Origin: a virus | IMG/VR virus record: IMGVR_UViG_3300025070_000191 | Location: 1 to 26,497 of that record | Length of the DNA stretch: 26,497 bases | Strand: one strand, 5' to 3' | Part shown: positions 1 to 7,100 of the stretch, piece by piece | Layout: every line of letters begins with the position of its first letter | Position numbering within the stretch: the first letter of the stretch is position 1 | The notes under the pieces: model-generated | What the model was told of the DNA's origin: nothing | The model's database searches: none | The model's input: the letters and a program-made list of their open reading frames with translations, nothing else | Made by a program: the position numbers and the translations under genes

Positions 1-18
1 ATACGATTTATTAAAATC

Positions 19-53
19 AAAAACGCCAGTAATTAATTTTACTGGCGTTTTTT
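19..53 (-). terminator. Bidirectional intrinsic terminator ending the late gene block
   Basis: Bases 19-32 and 39-52 form a perfect 14-bp inverted repeat with core ACGCCAGTAA / TTACTGGCGT and a 6-base loop. The stem has a run of A on its left flank and a run of T on its right flank. On the minus strand the hairpin is followed by TTTTTGATTTTAA. On the plus strand it ends in TTTTTT. It lies 28 bases past the stop codon of the last minus-strand gene, so it should end the late transcript. The symmetry means it could also stop plus-strand transcription arriving from the left, outside the window. Confidence 0.9.
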
Positions 54-80
54 AGTACAGGGGCTTTAGGTATGGTACGC

Positions 81-335
81 CTATTTCTTTTTGCTCCCTT
101 TCTTTATCTTCCCTACATTCTTTGAGGAAGTTTTCTTTCTCTTAAAGCTTTCCTTTTCAGCCTTAGTTAGTTCGCTAACCGTAGTAGGTGTATCTTTAGA
201 TATTCTTTTGCTTGGTCTACAAGCAGGGTATCCCTTTCTCTTTTCACCATCAGACCTACCACAAGGCTTTCCAGTCTTTATGTCAACCCACTTCTCTTTA
301 AACCACCTATTTAAGTTTCCTTCAGTCTTTGCCAT
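81..335 (-). CDS. Small basic DUF5872-like protein
   Basis: This 84-residue protein is rich in Lys and Arg and is the last gene of the block. Its core reads WFKEKWVDIKTGKPCGRSDG, followed by KGYPACRPSKR and then TPTTVSELTKAEK. This is the pattern I associate with DUF5872-type proteins of phages and large DNA viruses: a Trp-Val-Asp opening, a Cys-Gly-Arg turn and a Tyr-Pro-x-Cys-x-Pro turn. The two Cys residues could bind a metal or form a pair, but this is inference. The tail is almost only Lys, Ser and Gly, which suits binding to DNA, RNA or another acidic partner. Its start overlaps the stop of the preceding gene by one base (TAATG), which suggests translational coupling. Its position with virion genes suggests a late or packaged protein. 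The biochemical function is unknown. Confidence 0.75.
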   Translation of the reverse strand: MAKTEGNLNRWFKEKWVDIKTGKPCGRSDGEKRKGYPACRPSKRISKDTPTTVSELTKAEKESFKRKKTSSKNVGKIKKGSKKK

Positions 336-604
336 TACTTTTTCTTTTTAGAACCACCAAACTTACTTGGGCCTCCAGCCTTAGTACACTGAACTCCCCA
401 CCCAGATGCATATGCGCTTGGCCATACTTTAAACTTGTTCTTAGCGGCTCTTTTACACGCAGCGGATATAGCGTTTATTCCGTTACCTTTAAACCTCTTA
501 GAACTCATCTTAGGGCCTCCTCGTAGTGCCTTAAAGTCTGACGCTTCAATAACACCGTCATTGTCTACATCTAATTTCTTTTGCTTTTCAGTTAGTTGTT
601 TCAT
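335..604 (-). CDS. Small basic protein with an EF-hand/dockerin-like calcium loop
   Basis: I chose the ATG at 604, giving 89 residues. It starts 10 bases past the upstream stop, as is usual in this block. The in-frame ATG at 661 would overlap the upstream gene by 47 bases and add a low-information Lys/Thr-rich stretch. From the 604 start, residues 12-23 read DVDNDGVIEASD, with acidic residues at loop positions 1, 3, 5, 9 and 12, Gly at 6 and Ile at 8. This is a near-textbook EF-hand loop, with Asp rather than Glu at position 12 as in dockerins. A second half contains NKFKVWPSAYASGWGVQC, a motif I recall from small proteins of aquatic phages. The C-terminus is SKKKK. Only one EF-hand-like loop is present, so calcium binding may need dimerisation or a partner. 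The gene is coupled by TAATG to the next gene. The role is unknown. Confidence 0.75.
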   Translation of the reverse strand: MKQLTEKQKKLDVDNDGVIEASDFKALRGGPKMSSKRFKGNGINAISAACKRAAKNKFKVWPSAYASGWGVQCTKAGGPSKFGGSKKKK

Positions 605-614
605 AAATGGTTTT

Positions 615-1148
615 TTATTTTTTGTTGTATGTGTTATCTCCTTTCTTTTTGTACCTTCCATCAGGCAGCATAGATTTCGTTTCTTTGCTATCTATAAGTT
701 CTCTCTTTTTATCTTTAGACCTGTCCATAGCTCCAATAATTGAGCCTGCAAAGTTATTTGTTAAGTCTTCCGCAGTTTCAATGAAAGTGTCAAGCACAGG
801 CTTTCCCTTTTTTATGTTTGCATATCCAGCCTTAGCTTCGTGAGCAGCCCCTAGAATATTAGAAACCCCAACAGCAACTAATTTATTTACAGTAGAGTTT
901 GAAAATGGAATCTTATCAAGTTTATTCCTTACACCCTCTGTAGTATATTGAGCCGTAGTCATATGTCTTGCTCTATCTCTACCTTCTGTAAACATACCAC
1001 CCTTATCGGTAGTATACCTTTTATTCACCTCGGCAACAGCTCTTTTTGGGTTTCCGATAAAGTCGTTAACTATTGATTCTAATGTTTTAGGCTTTTTTTT
1101 ATCGTCATCTCCACCTAACTGTGGAAATCCTTTCATTTTGTATTTCAT
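615..1148 (-). CDS. Unknown 177-residue virion-block protein with RH/HE/NN motifs
   Basis: The protein starts with an acidic and Lys-rich linker (GGDDDKKKPK). It then has an ordered set of polar motifs: RDRARHMTTAQYTTEG at residues 57-72 (Arg61, His62), ILGAAHEAKAG at 98-108 (His103, Glu104) and EDLTNNFAG at 127-135. This order of RH, then HE, then D-L-x-N-N-x-x-G resembles what I recall for DUF6973-like domains found in secreted or toxin-associated proteins and in phage structural blocks. The His, Glu and Asp/Asn residues look like a possible active or metal site, but no activity can be assigned. The C-terminus is Lys-rich. The gene lies 15 bases after the giant ejection-protein gene, so it may be a packaged or late accessory factor. 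There is no signal peptide or clear membrane segment. An alternative start is Met5. Confidence 0.7.
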   Translation of the reverse strand: MKYKMKGFPQLGGDDDKKKPKTLESIVNDFIGNPKRAVAEVNKRYTTDKGGMFTEGRDRARHMTTAQYTTEGVRNKLDKIPFSNSTVNKLVAVGVSNILGAAHEAKAGYANIKKGKPVLDTFIETAEDLTNNFAGSIIGAMDRSKDKKRELIDSKETKSMLPDGRYKKKGDNTYNKK

Positions 1149-1163
1149 AAGTATTTATTTAGG

Positions 1164-4100
1164 CTACCTTGTTGATTTCTTTGCTTCTCTTGTTGACTTC
1201 TTAGTTCTTCCACTTCCTTTTGACTTGTTTTTGTTGACTGCTCCAAAAAGATATTGGTTGTATATTTTTCTTAATGACTTATAACCTGGAATTACACCCA
1301 TATTCCCTGCTATTTCAAAAGGTATTCTTGTTGTTAGTTCACCAAAGTTTCTATCTCTTGCTTCCTCGGTCTTTAATGTTTTAGCTCTCGTGGCTAACTT
1401 TCCAGCCCTTGTTGCAGTTTTAACCATTGGAGTGTAAGAACCAAGTGATGAGGTTACAATTTTTTCCACCATATTATCTTGAGGTTTAACCTCTTGAGGT
1501 ATCTTTGAAAAAACCATACCGTCTTTATACTGGTTATACTCTCCTGACCTTGTTATACCTTCTCCGTACTCCTTATTTAGCCACTCAGTTCCATAGTTTA
1601 TTGGCATCTGAGAAATATTACCGAAACTTCTTCCAAGAGCCAATGTAGCAACTGCACCAAGAACACCCTTTGTTAAATCCTTATCAAAATCTATTTCATC
1701 CTCCTCTTCGTCTATACCCATCATAGAAAATATCATAGAGAACACCATATCTATACCCATCTTGTACAGTGATAATCTAACTACTGTCCCAGCTAAAAGC
1801 ATAGCTCCTTGCGTTGGTGTTAGTTTGCCTTTACCCATTAACCCTTGAATACCTTTCAATGCAGAGTAATACTCAAAGGTTCTAAACCTTGTCATATACC
1901 TATCCACCATCTGTAGTGCCTGCTTTGTTGGGGTAGCATCCTTATCAAGTACGTTCTTAGGAATACCATCAAACGGATTGTTAGAGGCAGCGTTATCTAC
2001 AACAGCAGCGTCTGCATCCTCTGTAGCTTGATTGATAGCTTCTCTAAACTTATCTCTGTATGCTTGGTCGTTTGCAATCTTATCCCAGTTAGGTTTTTCT
2101 TGTGCTATATTCTCGAAAGACTTATTAAAAACACCAACAAACAAAGGTCTAGCTACAATTGTATCTGGTCTTGAAATCAAGTTTTCGTTAAACTTTATAA
2201 TTGCACTTGCTGGTTTCTTAGCAAACTTAAATATAGTGCTTACTTTAGCTCTAAACTCAGAAGTCATCTCCTCTTGTTCAAATACGTTTAAGGAGTCGTC
2301 TATCAATCTACTATCTATCTCCTTACTATCTTTAACTCCCTCTCCACTTAATCTATTTAACTGATTTGTTGGTAGAAAATTAATAGCTGCATCCATAACC
2401 TCTCTGGAGTTATCTCTTAAAGTATTAAACCCAGAAATCAAACCATCTGGATTTACAAATAGTGCGTGAGTTAAGTTTGTTGTTAGCTCAACAACAGCTT
2501 TAACAGGTCCTGCAAGCTGTGCTAAGTAACCTGCTCTACCTAAAAACGCTAAAGCCTTTTCTATGAAAGCTCTTTCTCTAGCTAAGTGAGCATATTGGCT
2601 TTTAACTATTCCATCAAAAACACTCTCTAATGCGTCTGCCGTTTCTTTCTGAAAGTCAGTTTGTGCATTTTGCTTAACACCTTCTAATGTAATTTTAGCT
2701 TTCTTAACGGCAGGGTACATATAGTAACTAATTGCAGCCTTTTTTGTTATTCCGTTTACATTAAATGTAGGGTCAAACGATATTGCGTGAGCCTCACCAG
2801 TTCTTTGCGTTAAAGCTTTGTTTTTTAGTGCTGGATTTGTAAAGCTATTTGATATTGCTTCTAAATCAGAACTCATTGAATTATCAGATTTAGTAACCTT
2901 AGGTAAGTGAACGTAGTTCTCTCTACGAACAAAAGATTTCCCTTGCATCTTTGCGTCAGCAGCAACCATAAACTCTACGCTCTTATACAATTCATCTATA
3001 ATCGCCATATACTTCTTCTCCTTACTCGTAAGGCTATCTAAAAGCTTTTTAGAATCTATCTGTCCGTTTACAGTAAACTCGTCTCTAATCTTCTCTATAG
3101 CTTTTCTTTCTTTATCTGAAATATTTGATTTAGCATCGTTAAGTGTAGCTTTAATCCACTTTGTCGCTTCATTTACCTCTTTGTTCTTTGGATTACTTTC
3201 AAACTCTCTTTGAATTTGATAAATCATTACCTTAGCCTTTTGAACGTACCTCTTATTTATGTTTATATCTAAAATACTATCAGCTACCTGTAGTTTTTTC
3301 TTTACTTGTTTTAAGAAGTTTTCTGTTTTTGAGAATGCAGCTCCAGCAGGCCTAAATATAGATTCATAAATTCTTGTAGACTTAAACTTTTTAGCTCCTG
3401 CGTTAAGTATTTGGTCTACATTTGTAAGTGGAGTTGATTTAATCCTATTCTCTATAGAGGTAATCATCTTATCTCTCTTTCTAAAAAGATTCTTTACAAA
3501 TACTTTAGCTTTAGATATAGCACTGTCAATCTTCCCTCTTTCTTCTGTTTCGCTTATAAGGGTATTTGTTACTTCTCTTTTACCCTCAATAATTGGTTTT
3601 GATTGAACTAAGTTTGTAGTAACAAAACCTGCTTGAAGCATCTCAAGACCCCTTGTAAGCATCTTTATTTGTGCAGTACTTAAACTTTCAAGGTCTTTCA
3701 TTTTAAGACCATTTGCAAACCTTAATGCTTCTAAATCGTCTTTTGATAGGTTTGGTAGTGACGATGGAATCTCGTCCATAGCCGCCTCAAAGTCTTCTAT
3801 TGCAGCATCCCTCCTTTCTTTTGCCTTCTGCTCTAACTCCTCTAATGTAAGTTCTTCCTTAGATGTATTACCAATAAAGTCCTTAAACCTTGTCATAAGT
3901 TCAAAGTCAGAGTCAGATATTAGCCCATCCTTTAGCATTTGCTTTAGGTTCTCGCCCTTCGTTTTTGTTAAGTCAAGGTTTGGATTTATTGTTTTTTCAG
4001 CTAACTCTTCAGCTCTAATGTTGTCATTTGTAAAACTTTTTATGACCTCTTCGGCAGCATTTTTAAGGTCCTCTCTAGAGTCTCTACTATCAAACTTCTT

Positions 4101-7100
4101 CTCTACGCTTGCTAAGTTTATAACCACCCTATCGTAAAACCTTAAAGCAGTTTTAGACAAGTAGTCAGGGTTTATACTTAACACCTCCATAAGAGGCTTT
4201 TGAAGTTCCTTTAACGCACCAAGTCTTGATAGCTTTTTTATAGCAACTTTAAGTGTTTTGTATCTTGCAGCTCTAACTTTTCTGTCAATGTCTCTATTAA
4301 CAACGTCCATAACCTCATCAACCATCCTCTGCATATTGCTTACATTGGCATTTTTGACGTTTGTCATTATCTTGTTTATAGTTCTCTTAGAAAACTGACT
4401 AATTCCTGAGTCTTTTATTATAGCTCTAATCTCCTTGACAACAGCAGCTCTTGCTGTTTTGTTATCCTTCTCTTTCTGTAATTTTTTCTTAAAAGATTCT
4501 CTTACTTTGTTTAATTTTTCTTTTAAGTTTTCCGCAGCTTTTTGTCTTGCTTCTTTTTTACCTCTTTTTATAGCATCAAAGAACTCCGCAAACCCTTGCT
4601 TAAAAGCTTCTCTTGGTGATAGTCCTGTTGTTTCAGACGCTACAGACCTAGCCTTCTCCTTAACAGGCTTCATCGCACTTCTTATCTCATCCTTATTAAA
4701 TCCAAGTTCCTGTAAAACCTCTATGGTTTCTTTTCTTGTAAGGTTTTCTTTTTCAGCATCTTCTATTACGTCTTGTATTGTAAAGTCGTCCTGGGCTTTC
4801 TGCTGACGAGTTTGTGCTGCGGTTATGTTTTTAACTGCACTTGGAACTGCACCGCCATAAGGAGATATGCTTGAAGTCTTTTCTGAAATACCTTTGCCTG
4901 ATATTTTTTCTTTAATATCTGTAGGCATAATTTCTTCAGCGTTCATTCTAATATCTGGCACACCTACTAATTCTCCTAATATATCAGTAGAATAAGTAGA
5001 ATGTTTGGATTTGCCTCCTAATTTAGTTGGTTTTAAAACCAACATTATATCATTCTGAGAAAAATTATTTTCTTTATAAAAGCCATCCCTTAATTCATTT
5101 AAGTCTACAAACCCCCCTAATTCTTGAACTAATTTATGAAATTTAGTATTTGGTTTTTTAAATTGTTCATTAACTGCTATTAAAAAAGCTTTTCTTCTAG
5201 GACTTTTTCTCATATCGGTCCAGCTATCAAAATCCTCTAAAGTTTCTCTTATTGCTTTAGTTGGGTTAGTAGCTAATGCTTTTTCCTTAAAAGATTTATA
5301 ATTTCCTAACTTATTTTTGTAAATATCAAAAACTTTTTTATTGAATAACTTACTTACTATAGGAGAACCACTAATAATAAATATAAAATCAGCCTCTTTT
5401 ATATTTCTATTTAATTTAACATCATCTAATCCACTAGCCCATATTGCTTTCTTTTTTCTGTTTTCAGGTTGTAAAGCAAAACTAGGTCCCGCATCCATCT
5501 GAAACCCTTCATACTCTCCTAATCCTAATTGGTCAGCTACCCAGAACCAAACTTTTTGGTTCTTTTTAATTATGTCATCTATAAGTGAAATTAAATCTAT
5601 TTTATCTTTAGAAGTTACTAATGACATTTTGTAAGACTCCTTAAAGTTGATTTGTTTTCTTTTTTCAAGAGATGGTTTATTTATTATGGTTGGATTCCCT
5701 ATAGGAGCAGTTGATTGTAATATATCTATATCAGACTGCTCAATAACTTCTCCTCTTGCAACCTTACCAGACACAACATCTAAAAACTCTAAAACTTGCT
5801 TGTCGCTGTCTAGGATGCCCTCTACTGGCACATTAAGAATCTTAGCAAGCTTTCTTAACCATTCATTTATTAAGTCCTTTACAGACTGCGGAGACGACTC
5901 ATAGTTTGCTGCTAGTATGCCAAAAAGTTCGGCAATACTCTCTTCAGATTCAAGCCCTTCATTTTTGTATTGGTCAGCAAATGCGTCAAGCTGTTTAAGT
6001 AACTTTGGAGATGCAACCTTACGAACAGCAGCCATCATATCCGATGTAACTTTCTGCGCTCTAGCGTTTGTTATTCCATCCTTAAGTAATAGTGCGTGGA
6101 ATACTTCGTGTGCAACCGTTCTTGGGTTTGCTTTCTCAAGGTTTATCTTTATAGTCTTTGTTGATGGGTCGTAAATACCTGGCGAGGAGTATCCATTAGT
6201 AGCAGCTTCAAACTCTGCTTGAGTTTCGTATACCTCTATGGCAACACCCTTAGCAATCTTTGATAAAGCTTTTCTAGCGTTTTTTACTTGCCTTCTAATT
6301 CTAGCCTTGCCATACTTATTAATTAGCCCTTCTCTCCCAGTAGCCTTTGTGGTCTCTGTTGGAGCAGCCTTTGTAGTTTCTTTTGGTTTGGGGGAACCTA
6401 ATACCTCAACGACAAATTCTTTGAAATAAAACTCATTTGCAGAAAACCCTTGCTCTTCTATGAAAGACAATGCATCGTCTATAGATTGCATTAATGTCAT
6501 CCCAGCAGCATAAGAGTTTCTTAAAACTTGCAATGATTTTGTTACAATTGACTCAGGCGCAGATATTCTTTCGTTAAATGCAGGTTTTGACCCCTCTGCC
6601 TTTTGTTGTCTTGCAGATAAACGCTCGTTAATAGCATCGTCTATTCTTTGTGATTCTTCTTTTTTAAATTCATCTATAAGTTTTTCTGCTTTAGCTAAAG
6701 CCCTTTTTTCTTGGTTTGACTTCTTAGACTTAAATACACCTATAGCCTTACGTCTCTTTCCTTCCTCTCTAGTGCCAATCAGTCTACCGCTTTCGTTCAT
6801 CTGAGATACAGAGAAAGACCCATCGTCATTCTTTGTTACTTGAAATATATTCTCTCCAACTTGAACTAAGTCTTTGTTCTTGGACTCTTGAGCAGCCTCT
6901 TCAAGAGCCATTTCTTCAAACTCTTGAACACTTCTCTGAGACTCCTCTTCTATTTGAGATAACTCCTCTAAAGATTTTTTGTCAGACTCCTCTCTAGCTT
7001 TCTTTTTCTCTGCAACTCTTTTAGCTCTTCTTTCTTTTTTAGTAGGAGTAGCAACTTCTTTTCCTTCTGTTGTTAAAGGTAATGGAGCTTCCTTTTTTTT

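Noticed and set aside
335-661. Upstream ATG at 661 for the EF-hand-like gene
   Set aside because: It overlaps the preceding gene by 47 bases and adds a Lys/Thr-rich stretch without motif. The ATG at 604 gives the usual short spacing of this block.
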